Positions 35,186 through 42,737 of a DNA stretch of 64,000 nucleotides are shown here, one piece after another. Origin of the DNA: Paenibacillus humicus NBRC 102415 (GTDB lineage: Bacteria; Bacillota; Bacilli; Paenibacillales; Paenibacillaceae); assembly GCF_004000905.1 (NCBI RefSeq), contig NZ_BIMD01000005.1, positions 111,109-175,108 on the forward strand, written 5' to 3'. Within the stretch, counting starts at the first letter, position 1, and each line of letters begins with the position of its first letter. Made by a program: the position numbers and the translations under genes. The notes under the pieces are model-generated. The model saw only the letters and a program-made list of their open reading frames with translations. It had not been told where the DNA came from and ran no database searches.

Positions 35186-36424
35186 TCAGGAGAACAGGCT
35201 TCCGGTCGAGCGCTTGAACAGCTTCCACCATCCGGCGCGTTCAACGGATACCGGCATGTCGACCGGGAATTCCTTGATCACCTTGTCTCCCTGATAGACG
35301 ATCAGCTTGCCGACGGGATCGCCGATTTTGACCGGAGCTTTGACAGGGCCGTCGATTTTGAGCTCGAAGCGGATATCCTTGGCCGCGGCGCCCTTCTTCA
35401 TCAGGATGCTGTAATTGTTTTGCGCGGTCAGCGGAAGCTTGCTCTTCACGCCTTTTTCGATCGTCAGCATCCCCATGCTTTCGCCTTTTTTCAGAATCGG
35501 GTAGTTGGCGTACTGCGCAAAGGAATAATCCAGCAGTCCCGACACTTCGGCATTGCGCGTCTTCGTGTTCGGCTCTCCCATGACGACCGCGACGACCCTC
35601 ATGCCGTCGCGGACGGCCGTCGCCGACAGGCAGTACTTCGCTTCCGTCGTGTAGCCGGTCTTGAGGCCGTCGGCGCCGTCATAGAACCGCACCAGCTTGT
35701 TCGTGTTGACGAGCCAGAACGGCTTGGCCGAATCCTTCCGGAGATAGTCCTGGTATTGGCCGGTATATTTGGTGATGTCGCCGTACTTGAGCAGTTCCCT
35801 GGACATGACGGCGATGTCGTGGGCGGATGAGTAATGATCCGCGGCCGGCAATCCGTTGCAGTTGGCGAAATGCGTATCCTTGAGGCCGAGCTGGGCAGCC
35901 TTGGCGTTCATCATCGCGACGAACTCCGCCTCTGTTCCTCCCAGCTTCTCGGCCATCGCGACTGAAGCGTCGTTGCCTGACGCCATCGCGATGCCCTTGA
36001 GCATATCGTTCACCGTCATTTCTTCCCCAGGCTCCAGGAAGATCTGGGAACCGCCCATGGAAGCCGCATAATCGCTCGTCCGCACCTTGTCGGTCAGCTT
36101 GATCTTGCCGTCCTTCAAAGCCTCCATCGTCAGCAGCATCGTCATGATTTTGGTGATGCTTGCCGGAGGAAGCTTGTCGTGGCTGTTCTTTTCATAGATG
36201 ACGGTTCCGCTGTCCGCATCCATGACGATGGCCGAACGGGCGGAAGGAGCCAGGTCGGAGCCTGTCGATGACGCAGGGTTGGCCGCAGAATCGGCTTCAA
36301 GCGCCTCTGCCGTCCCCGGCGTCAGCGGCTGAAGCGCAGGCACGGCGGCTGCCGCGGCCGGCAAGGCCAGAATCAGCTGCAAGCCTAATATGATCGCTAC
36401 CCATTTCTTACCGGTTCGTTTCAA
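35186..36424 (-). CDS. dacF: D-alanyl-D-alanine carboxypeptidase DacF
   Basis: 412 residues from a TTG at 36424, with AGGAGGG upstream. A signal peptide and an Ala-rich linker (to about residue 60) precede the triads SITK, SGND and KTGYT, then the PBP5-type C-terminal domain. In B. subtilis DacF is made in the forespore and lowers cortex cross-linking. The gene lies upstream of spoIIAA, as in Bacillus. I saw no clear sigma-F promoter. Confidence 0.92.
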   Translation of the reverse strand: MKRTGKKWVAIILGLQLILALPAAAAAVPALQPLTPGTAEALEADSAANPASSTGSDLAPSARSAIVMDADSGTVIYEKNSHDKLPPASITKIMTMLLTMEALKDGKIKLTDKVRTSDYAASMGGSQIFLEPGEEMTVNDMLKGIAMASGNDASVAMAEKLGGTEAEFVAMMNAKAAQLGLKDTHFANCNGLPAADHYSSAHDIAVMSRELLKYGDITKYTGQYQDYLRKDSAKPFWLVNTNKLVRFYDGADGLKTGYTTEAKYCLSATAVRDGMRVVAVVMGEPNTKTRNAEVSGLLDYSFAQYANYPILKKGESMGMLTIEKGVKSKLPLTAQNNYSILMKKGAAAKDIRFELKIDGPVKAPVKIGDPVGKLIVYQGDKVIKEFPVDMPVSVERAGWWKLFKRSTGSLFS

Positions 36425-36540
36425 TTCGTTTCCCTCCTAATAGGTCTGGCGGCCTGTCCTGGCATGCAGGCAGGATGGCGCACAACATTCTTCCAGTATC
36501 ACCCATTTAAGAGAAAGATATTCTATCGCTCAACACAAAT

Positions 36541-36601
36541 AGCGGGTCATGCGGCGATCTCCGAAGACATTTCTCCGGTGAATGGCCCGCATGGCCCGCT
36601 T
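36541..36601 (-). terminator. Terminator-like hairpin downstream of the Spo0E-like gene
   Basis: On the minus strand AGCGGGCCATGCGG pairs, with one mismatch, with CCGCATGACCCGCT, then ATTTGTGTT. The T content after the stem is modest. The remaining 36425-36642 gap holds nothing else I can name. Confidence 0.45.
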
Positions 36602-36642
36602 GCGATTGGCAGCCCGGCCTCGTTCGACAGGTCCGAAAACTG

Positions 36643-36819
36643 CTAGTATTTGCGACTCTTGGTCATCCGCTCTTCCTGTACCTGCACGATGAGCCGGTCC
36701 AGAGACTGGCTGATCCGCAGCACTTCGCGGTGCAGAAGCGTATTCCGGGCTGCAGCCGACTGCACCATTTGACCGCGCAGCCGTTCGATCTGTTGATTCA
36801 GGGGAACCCTCTCGTTCAT
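36643..36819 (-). CDS. Spo0E-family aspartyl-phosphate phosphatase
   Basis: 58 residues. Two helices carry the family patterns LNQQIERLRGQM and SQSLDRLI, the latter being the conserved S-Q-x-L-D signature of Spo0E, YisI and YnzD. These proteins dephosphorylate Spo0A~P and so delay sporulation. The ATG at 36819 has GGAGAGG upstream. It is followed on the same strand by dacF, separated by a hairpin. Which response regulator it acts on cannot be told. Confidence 0.82.
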   Translation of the reverse strand: MNERVPLNQQIERLRGQMVQSAAARNTLLHREVLRISQSLDRLIVQVQEERMTKSRKY

Positions 36820-36930
36820 ACATTCCTCTCCAAATTTCATGATTTATCACGGTCATCATACGCCACGCAAACTAAAAATGCTGTCGTGCCGCGTCGAGCC
36901 GAAAGAATCATTTTTGGAAGCGGGAAGGGA

Positions 36931-37761
36931 CTAAAGGCGCGGAATGAGAGCCTGCACAAGTCCAAGGAAACGAGATTTGACGCGTTCTGTCGTTTCAATG
37001 ACCTCTTCATGCGACAAAGGCTGGTCCAAAATGCCTGAAGCCATGTTCGTGATGCAGGAAATCCCGACCGTCTCCATGCCGCAATGCCGCGCCGCGATGA
37101 CCTCGGTGACGGTCGACATTCCGACGGCGTCCGCTCCAAGCGTACGCATCATGCGGATCTCGGCGGGCGTCTCGTAGGATGGGCCGAGAACGGCCAGGTA
37201 GACGCCCTCGCGCAGGGCGAAGCCTTGCTGGGAAGCGATCTCCTTCGCGACGGCGCGCATTCTGCGGCTGTAGCCTTCGGACATGTCGGGGAAGCGGACG
37301 CCGATCGAGCTGTCGTTCGGTCCGATGAGCGGGTTGCGTCCGGTAAAGTTGATCTGATCGGAAATCAGCATCAGATCGCCCGCTTCATAATTCGTGTTGA
37401 TTCCGCCTGCCGCATTCGTGACAAGCAGCTTGTCCGCTCCAAGCGCTTTCATGACGCGGACCGGGAAAGCCGTCAGCTCGGCTCCATAGCCTTCATACAT
37501 ATGGAAGCGCCCTCTCATGAGAATGACGCTCACGCCTGACAGCTTGCCGACGAGCAGCTCTCCGGCATGGCCTTCTACGGTCGAGATCGGGAAATGGGGA
37601 ATGTCGCTGTAATGGATCGTGACCGCTTCTTCGATATAATCCCCGAGAATGCCGAGGCCGGATCCCATGATGAGGCCGACCTGCGGTTTGATCGAAGTTT
37701 TGGAGGCGATATAATCCGCCGCCTCCCGGATATGTACGGCTGTCGGTGCTGCTGTCGTCAT
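36931..37761 (-). CDS. punA: Purine-nucleoside phosphorylase (PunA/PupG type)
   Basis: 276 residues. Phosphate-binding MGSGLG, the base/ribose stretch TVEGHAGE, RFHMYEGY, VTNAAGGIN and the GMSTVTEVIAARH motif identify the trimeric guanosine/inosine enzyme. It splits purine nucleosides to base and ribose 1-phosphate for salvage. In B. subtilis deoB (drm) lies between xerD and this gene; it is missing here, with only 21 bases after xerD. Confidence 0.95.
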   Translation of the reverse strand: MTTAAPTAVHIREAADYIASKTSIKPQVGLIMGSGLGILGDYIEEAVTIHYSDIPHFPISTVEGHAGELLVGKLSGVSVILMRGRFHMYEGYGAELTAFPVRVMKALGADKLLVTNAAGGINTNYEAGDLMLISDQINFTGRNPLIGPNDSSIGVRFPDMSEGYSRRMRAVAKEIASQQGFALREGVYLAVLGPSYETPAEIRMMRTLGADAVGMSTVTEVIAARHCGMETVGISCITNMASGILDQPLSHEEVIETTERVKSRFLGLVQALIPRL

Positions 37762-37782
37762 TGTTCATCTTCCTTTCTTGTC

Positions 37783-38754
37783 TCAAAAACCGTCTGTGGG
37801 ATTGCCTGCGCGCGGATGCGCTCTTTCGTATACGTCCTTCACCCGAGGCCTTTCCGTGCCGGCATAACGCTCCGTGGACACGATTCCGGCATGTCCCATC
37901 ATCTCCTGCACGGCGCGCATGTCGGCGCCCCGCTCCAGCAGATGGGCGGCAAACGAGGTCCGCAGCGAATGCGGCGTTATTTTCTCGGGATCGTCGATTC
38001 CGGAATGGCGCGCATGCTTCTTGATCAGCTTCCAGAAACCCTGTCGGGACATTCTTTCCCCGGCCGGATTGAGAAACAACGGCGCTTCCTCCTCCCGGTC
38101 GCGAACGTCGGGCTTCCGCCTTGAACGTCCGTCTCCGGCTTCCGCCTGCTCCGCCAGCCTCGGCCTGCCTTCCCGCAAATAAAGCCCCATCCAGCCGGAG
38201 GCGATATGGCCGAGCGGAACGATCCGCTCCCTGGACCGGGGAGATACGACTCGTACGTAGCCCATGCCGGTATTCGCATCGGACACGCTCATGGCGAGCA
38301 GCTCCGACACCCGGATGCCGGAGCCGTAGAGCAGCTCCAGCATCGCCTTGTCCCGGAGACCTGACGGAGAATCGGTCTCCGGAGCGTTCATCAGCAGCTC
38401 GACCTCGTCGAGCGTCAGGGGCACGGGTCTCGGCAGCTCGCTGCGGGACAGCTCCACATGCATGGAGGGATCGCGGTCGGTATAGCCTACCCGCGTCAGG
38501 AAGCGGTAGAAGGAACGAATCGAAGCGAGCCGTCGCAAAACGGTGGACTGGCGGCAGCCCTCCTCCTTGATGCGCTGCAAATAACGCACGAGATGATGCT
38601 TCTGGACGCTCCCGATGGACGAGAGGCCCTGCCCCTCCAGATACGCCAGCGCATGCTCCAGGTCGCGTCGGTAGGCATCATAGGTGGATGCCGATACTCT
38701 TCGGCCGTTTTGCAGCTCTTCCAGATAGGCGAACAGGCATTGATTCAGCTCCAT
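37783..38754 (-). CDS. xerD: XerD-like tyrosine recombinase
   Basis: 323 residues. The N-terminal SAM-like domain is followed by the catalytic domain with Arg (GSGIRVSELL), the HxxR box (HSLRTSFAAHLLERGAD), GHAG, and the tyrosine nucleophile in STERYAG. The loop that normally reads GKGNKER with the catalytic lysine reads SPRSRER here, and an Arg/Glu-rich insert of about 25 residues (about 200-225) follows. XerC and XerD resolve chromosome dimers at dif. Position before punA and after yqzK is as in B. subtilis, which supports orthology despite these changes. Confidence 0.85.
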   Translation of the reverse strand: MELNQCLFAYLEELQNGRRVSASTYDAYRRDLEHALAYLEGQGLSSIGSVQKHHLVRYLQRIKEEGCRQSTVLRRLASIRSFYRFLTRVGYTDRDPSMHVELSRSELPRPVPLTLDEVELLMNAPETDSPSGLRDKAMLELLYGSGIRVSELLAMSVSDANTGMGYVRVVSPRSRERIVPLGHIASGWMGLYLREGRPRLAEQAEAGDGRSRRKPDVRDREEEAPLFLNPAGERMSRQGFWKLIKKHARHSGIDDPEKITPHSLRTSFAAHLLERGADMRAVQEMMGHAGIVSTERYAGTERPRVKDVYERAHPRAGNPTDGF

Positions 38755-38805
38755 TCCAACCTCCCCCTCGCTTGTCAGTATAGACGGTCAACCCCCTTTA
38801 CGGCA

Positions 38806-38846
38806 AACGGCGGAGGAGCCGGCATCCTGCCGGCTCCTCCGCCGTT
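38806..38846. terminator. Perfect 19-bp inverted repeat between yqzK and xerD
   Basis: Arms 38806-38824 and 38828-38846 are exact complements with a three-base loop. The minus-strand T run is short (GTTTG), so it may act as a terminator for yqzK, an RNA-stabilising element or a protein site. Confidence 0.6.
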
Positions 38847-38852
38847 CCCCAG

Positions 38853-39086
38853 TCATTCCCCGTTATAGTAGAACCAGCGCAGCCTGTCGGCGATCGTGCC
38901 GCCCTCCGGCGGCGCCCCGTGATGCTCGAATACTTTGAGGGCAGGCCCTCGGGGCAGCGCATAAGGATCGACCGGAGCGACCCAGCTTTCCGCCAGTCGG
39001 CAGCCTTCGTAGAACACGACGGTAAGGGCGGCGAACAGCGCGATGAAAGCCAGCCGCGCCACCCAGCTTCGGATGGAGAGAATCAT
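38853..39086 (-). CDS. yqzK: DUF4227 protein YqzK
   Basis: 77 residues. A membrane segment at about 8-26 (WVARLAFIALFAALTVVFYE) is followed by a proline-rich stretch and a C-terminal IADRLRWFYYNGE. Small family of unknown role found between fur and xerD in Bacillales. AAAGGAGG precedes the ATG. A perfect hairpin follows the stop. Confidence 0.85.
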   Translation of the reverse strand: MILSIRSWVARLAFIALFAALTVVFYEGCRLAESWVAPVDPYALPRGPALKVFEHHGAPPEGGTIADRLRWFYYNGE

Positions 39087-39235
39087 GGACAGGCGCCTCC
39101 TTTACAGTGACAACCTATGCTCGCCAATCGCGCTTTATGCCCATTGTCTGCTGTCGCAAGGCAGGCGCCGCCCCGGCTGCTCCGCCGCCTTCATACAATG
39201 GCAGGCACAAGGACAGCCGCAGGAGGAATGAAACG

Positions 39236-40417
39236 ATGATGTCGGCAGGATCTTGCTTGTATTCATGCGCAGCACGCGGACCCGGGCCGGGAACGGCCAA
39301 GAGTATCATCGTCTTGACCGGCAGCAGGCAGTATGACCGGGCGCTGGACCATCTGAGGCGGAAAGGAATAACTCCGGTCAAGGCCGTGCGGGGAAGCCGG
39401 ATGCTCTGCCTCCATCTCCATGCCTCGTCCGACTGGAGCCGCATCAAGCGCCATCCCCATATAGCTTCATTCGAAAAGGATGTCACCATCCGGGCTCTCG
39501 GCACAAGCCGCAGGCGCGCGGGCGGCGCTGGGCCAGGCATCCGGCTGCCCGGCGCTTCCGGAAGCCGAAAGGGCTCCCTTTCCCTGCTTCCCTGGAACAT
39601 CAGACAGGCCGGCGCCCCGGCAGCTTGGCTCCGCACGCTCGGAGGCGGGGTGCGGCTCGCCGTCATCGACACCGGGTCCGGTCCCCATCCGGATCTGTCC
39701 ATCCGGGGAGGCGTGAACGTCATTGGCGGCGCATCGTACCGGGACGACAACGGACATGGCACGCATGTGGCCGGAATCGCCGCCGGCAAAGGACGCTCCG
39801 GAGGTCCGCCAGGCGTCGCCCCGGCCGTGTCCCTCTACGCCGTCAAAGCGCTGGATGGCGAGGGCTACGGCCATCTGTCGGATATCATCGAGGCGATCGA
39901 CTGGTGCATCGCCAAACGGATGCATGTCGTCAACATGAGTTTTGGACTATCTCCGGGATCTCGCAGCAAGGCGCTGCACGGAGTCATCCGGCGAGCCAGC
40001 CGCTCCGGAATCGTGCTGGTCGCCGCAGCCGGCAACATGGGCCGGGACAGCGGCGGACTCGATCTTCCAGCCGCGTATCCGCAAACGATCGCCGTCGCTG
40101 CCTCGACGAGAAAAGGACGGATCGCTCCCTTCAGCTCGCGCGGAAAAGGACTCGGCCTGACCGCTCCCGGCGACAGAATCCGCTCCGCCTGGCTGAACGG
40201 CAAGTATGCGGTCGAATCCGGCACGAGCATGAGCTCCCCTCATGTCGCCGGCGGCGCAGCCCTGCTGCTCGCAACCTATCCCGGCCTCCCGCCCTCAGGA
40301 GCCGCATCGGTGCTCAAGCGCTGGGCGCGCAGGCTGCCGGGCTACGGAAGCCGCTCCCAAGGAGCCGGCCTGCTCCGGCTCGGCAAAATCGGCTCCTTCT
40401 GTCTGCCGGCGGCATAG
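39236..40417 (+). CDS. Subtilisin-family (S8) serine protease
   Basis: 393 residues. A propeptide-like stretch (about 22-90, SIIVLTGSRQYDRALDHL) precedes the catalytic domain: Asp in AVIDTGSG, His in DDNGHGTHVAGIAAG, oxyanion Asn in AAAGNMG and Ser in SGTSMSSPHVAGGA. No convincing signal peptide is present at the chosen ATG, which has AGGAGGA upstream, so the enzyme may be intracellular or use another export route. CATACAAT at 39193-39200 resembles a sigma-E -10, but no matching -35 is visible. It is inserted between yqzK and fur, which are adjacent in B. subtilis. Arg-rich composition is notable. Confidence 0.9.
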   Translation: MMSAGSCLYSCAARGPGPGTAKSIIVLTGSRQYDRALDHLRRKGITPVKAVRGSRMLCLHLHASSDWSRIKRHPHIASFEKDVTIRALGTSRRRAGGAGPGIRLPGASGSRKGSLSLLPWNIRQAGAPAAWLRTLGGGVRLAVIDTGSGPHPDLSIRGGVNVIGGASYRDDNGHGTHVAGIAAGKGRSGGPPGVAPAVSLYAVKALDGEGYGHLSDIIEAIDWCIAKRMHVVNMSFGLSPGSRSKALHGVIRRASRSGIVLVAAAGNMGRDSGGLDLPAAYPQTIAVAASTRKGRIAPFSSRGKGLGLTAPGDRIRSAWLNGKYAVESGTSMSSPHVAGGAALLLATYPGLPPSGAASVLKRWARRLPGYGSRSQGAGLLRLGKIGSFCLPAA

Positions 40418-40450
40418 TCCCGCCCCGCCGCTGTCGGCTGAAAAGCAGAA

Positions 40451-40521
40451 ACAGCTCTGCCATTCCATTCCCCTCCCCCGTCGGGGGCCGGAAACGAATG
40501 CAGAGCTGTCATGGCTTTTTT
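40451..40521 (+). terminator. Terminator between the subtilase and fur
   Basis: ACAGCTCTG and CATTC pair with GAATG and CAGAGCTGT around an inner CCCCTCCCCCGTCGGGGG hairpin; six T follow on the plus strand at 40516-40521. It reaches into the fur stop region. Confidence 0.7.
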
Positions 40522-40967
40522 GCGTCGCTCAGGTCTCGGCAGCGCCTGCAGATCCCTTGAAAATCAAGCCGGTGGTCCAGAACGGAAAAACCGTACTCGG
40601 CTTCGAGGCGCTCTTCCAGAGGTCCGAGCCAGTCGTCCTTGATCTCCTCCATGGAGCCGCATTGCACGCAAATCAGATGATGATGGTGATGCTTGCTGTT
40701 GTCCGTTCTGAGATCGTAACGGGCTACGCCGTCTCCGAAGTTCATCTTCTCCACGACGTGAAGCTCGCTGAGAAGCTCAAGCGTGCGATAGACGGTGGCA
40801 AGGCCGATCTCGGGAGCCTTATCCTTGACGAGCATGAACACATCCTCGGCGCTGAGATGATCCTCTTCATTCTCAAGCAGGACGCGAACGGTCGCTTCGC
40901 GCTGCGGGGTCAACTTGTAGCCCTGCGACTGGAGCTGCTGCTTAATGGCATCAATGCGGGATTCCAT
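40509..40967 (-). CDS. fur: Ferric uptake regulator family repressor
   Basis: 152 residues. A winged helix (LTPQREATVRVLLENEEDHLSAEDVF..YRTLELL) is followed by the dimer and metal domain with HHHHHLICVQCG and a C-terminal CRRC pair that bind structural zinc. Fur-type proteins repress iron-uptake genes with Fe2+; PerR or Zur cannot be fully excluded, but the synteny (next to yqzK and xerD) fits Fur. AGGGGGG lies five bases before the ATG. Its promoter is at 41019-41048. Confidence 0.93.
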   Translation of the reverse strand: MESRIDAIKQQLQSQGYKLTPQREATVRVLLENEEDHLSAEDVFMLVKDKAPEIGLATVYRTLELLSELHVVEKMNFGDGVARYDLRTDNSKHHHHHLICVQCGSMEEIKDDWLGPLEERLEAEYGFSVLDHRLDFQGICRRCRDLSDAKKP

Positions 40968-41018
40968 AATTCCCCCCTACTACAAGAAAGCCGGCTTGCC
41001 GCCGGCGCTTATGAATCT

Positions 41019-41048
41019 ATTATAGTTGGAAAACTTCTAGGAAGTCAA
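41019..41048 (-). promoter_or_regulatory. Sigma-A promoter of fur
   Basis: TTGACT (41043-41048), 18 bp and TATAAT (41019-41024) on the minus strand. A GCCGGC-GGCAA-GCCGGC hairpin with TTTCTT follows at about 40986-41008 inside the leader and could terminate spoIIM read-through or attenuate fur. Confidence 0.7.
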
Positions 41049-41683
41049 TGATTCAGGCTTGCCGCCGCCCAGTCCGCTGCCCATCTCATCAAGGACGGAG
41101 ACAGCCAGGCGTCGACCGCCGAAGCGGCCGCCAGCACCAGGAACATCGCGGCAGCCGTGCCGGCAAGCGCCGCCGCGGGAGGCAGCAGGGAGCCCTTCCT
41201 GCGGATGAACCGGTTGCGGATGACATAGAGGGAGAACGCCAACGATGCGCTGCTGACGGCCAGGTAGGCCGGGACGCCGATCAGATTCGGAGGAACGACG
41301 GACAGCAGGGAGAAGGCGAAGCCTCTCCACGACAGCTGGCTGACAAGCGTTCCGATCGCGAATCCGACCAGAACGCCCTTGAAGAAATCGAGCGCCAGGA
41401 TGAACGGCATCCCGACTACGGTCAAGCCGAGCAGCCAGATCGCGAGCAGCCAGCGGCCATGCAGCCACAGCGCGCTCCAGAAGGCAGCCGCGGGCTCCGG
41501 GCCCGAGCCGGAGGAGAGCGAGCCCATGAAGGCGCTCAGCTCTTCGCCGAGGCTCTCCTGCTGCCCGGCGGGAAGCGAGCTTGCCAGTACGGTGCCGAAT
41601 AAGACTCCTACAGCAAAAAGCACCGCGACGAACAAGAGCAGCATCCTGCTCTCCCTGTCCGGTGCCTTGAAGATGCCAAGCAT
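41045..41683 (-). CDS. spoIIM: Stage II sporulation protein M
   Basis: 212 residues with five membrane segments; conserved stretches include FWSALWLHGRWL and VVPPNLIGVPAYL. SpoIIM acts with SpoIID and SpoIIP in the mother cell to thin septal peptidoglycan and drive engulfment. AAGGAGG precedes the ATG. Its neighbours nudF and fur are as in Bacillus. Confidence 0.94.
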   Translation of the reverse strand: MLGIFKAPDRESRMLLLFVAVLFAVGVLFGTVLASSLPAGQQESLGEELSAFMGSLSSGSGPEPAAAFWSALWLHGRWLLAIWLLGLTVVGMPFILALDFFKGVLVGFAIGTLVSQLSWRGFAFSLLSVVPPNLIGVPAYLAVSSASLAFSLYVIRNRFIRRKGSLLPPAAALAGTAAAMFLVLAAASAVDAWLSPSLMRWAADWAAASLNH

Positions 41684-41756
41684 TCGCCTACCTCCTTCCA
41701 GGCTTGTCCGCGTATGGACAATCTATGCCCGGTGAAGCCGGTTCATGCCAATGACG

Positions 41757-42344
41757 CTACTCCCCGCTCCGAAGCCCCATCACTCCGGTATGCAGATAGA
41801 GCTTCCACAAATACACGGCCATAAGGGTCTTCGCATCTCCGATGACGCCCTCCCGGATGTAAGCCTCGGCCTGTTCCATCGTCAGCGCTTCGACATGCAG
41901 CTCTTCATCGTCGTCAGGCTGGCTCTCGCCTTGGCTGAGTCCTTCGGCGGCGTAGAGATACACCTTCTCGTCGGCGAACCCCGGCGAAGTGTAGAACGCA
42001 TCCACCAGCTTCATCTCCGAGGCGGTTACCCCCGTCTCCTCGCGCAGCTCGCGCGCGGCGCATGCCGCAGGGTCCTCGCCGGGATCCAGCTTGCCTGCGG
42101 GAATCTCGACCTGGTATTTGTCCATCGGCTTGCGGTATTGGCCGACCGTCAGCAGCTTGCCGTCCAGCAGGGCGATCACGGCCGCGGCGCCGGGATGGCG
42201 CACGATTTCCCTGGATGCCATCTTGCCGCCGGGAAGCTTGACCTGATCGACCTGCAGCGTGATGATGCGGCCTTCGAAGATCGTTTCGGATGAAACGGTC
42301 GTCTCCGCGCCGGGAAGCTTTTTAGGTCCGTCCGATTGGTTCAT
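41757..42344 (-). CDS. nudF: ADP-ribose pyrophosphatase (Nudix)
   Basis: 195 residues from the ATG at 42344, which has AGGAGG nine bases upstream; the ATG at 42350 is too close to that site. The Nudix box GKLDPGEDPAACAARELREETGV fits the G-x5-E-x7-REUxEExGU pattern. It hydrolyses ADP-ribose to AMP and ribose 5-phosphate. Divergent from mciZ, which is also its neighbour in B. subtilis. Confidence 0.93.
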   Translation of the reverse strand: MNQSDGPKKLPGAETTVSSETIFEGRIITLQVDQVKLPGGKMASREIVRHPGAAAVIALLDGKLLTVGQYRKPMDKYQVEIPAGKLDPGEDPAACAARELREETGVTASEMKLVDAFYTSPGFADEKVYLYAAEGLSQGESQPDDDEELHVEALTMEQAEAYIREGVIGDAKTLMAVYLWKLYLHTGVMGLRSGE

Positions 42345-42390
42345 TTCCATCAGCCTCCTGTTCGTTTGGAGCCGGCCTGCAGACGCTCCG

Positions 42391-42419
42391 GAATAACTTG
42401 TCCCATCTCTTCATATGCT
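42391..42419 (+). promoter_or_regulatory. Candidate sigma-E promoter of mciZ
   Basis: GAATAAC (42391-42397), 14 bases and CATATGCT (42412-42419) resemble the sigma-E consensus (KMATATT, 14 bp, CATACAHT). The start of transcription near 42426 would suit the mciZ start at 42455. In B. subtilis mciZ is a sigma-E gene. Confidence 0.45.
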
Positions 42420-42454
42420 CAGGCATAACCTTTGCGATAAGGATGTGTGTATCC

Positions 42455-42595
42455 ATGAAAATGTACGTTGGAGCCAAGGAGCTCAGGCTGGTCGGAAAAG
42501 CATGGGAGATCCGCCATACCCTCCGCAAGCTGAGCCGCGGCGCCGGCCGGCCGGATGATAAGAGCCTGGAAAAGTTCCTCGCCAGGCGTTCCTGA
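42455..42595 (+). CDS. mciZ: Mother-cell inhibitor of FtsZ (MciZ)
   Basis: 46 residues. The core RLVGKAWEIRHTLRKLSR closely matches the B. subtilis MciZ segment LVGKAWEIR, which adds to the C-terminal face of FtsZ and caps filaments. It blocks Z-ring assembly in the mother cell during sporulation. The ATG has AAGGATG about ten bases upstream. It lies next to nudF, the same neighbour as in B. subtilis. The C-terminal tail (PDDKSLEKFLARRS) differs from the B. subtilis protein. Confidence 0.85.
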   Translation: MKMYVGAKELRLVGKAWEIRHTLRKLSRGAGRPDDKSLEKFLARRS

Positions 42596-42737
42596 CGGCA
42601 AGCCGCTTGTGATTCGCACTTGATGGAGAGCGGCTTAAACGCATGCGTTCCCGACAGCAAGCCGCATGGAAGGTTATCCTCTCCCCTTGCCCATCTCCAT
42701 CCCGCTTCCTGGGAAAGCGAAGCGGAGGCACTCCCTG

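Noticed and set aside
39193..39200. Sigma-E -10 box CATACAAT before the subtilase
   Set aside because: No acceptable -35 at 14-15 bp upstream, so it was not listed as a promoter.
42587..42666. Short direct repeat GCGTTCC.GAC.GCAAGCCGC near mciZ
   Set aside because: Two imperfect copies of about 20 bases with no further copies; probably chance or a minor duplication. An 8-bp hairpin there lacks a T run.
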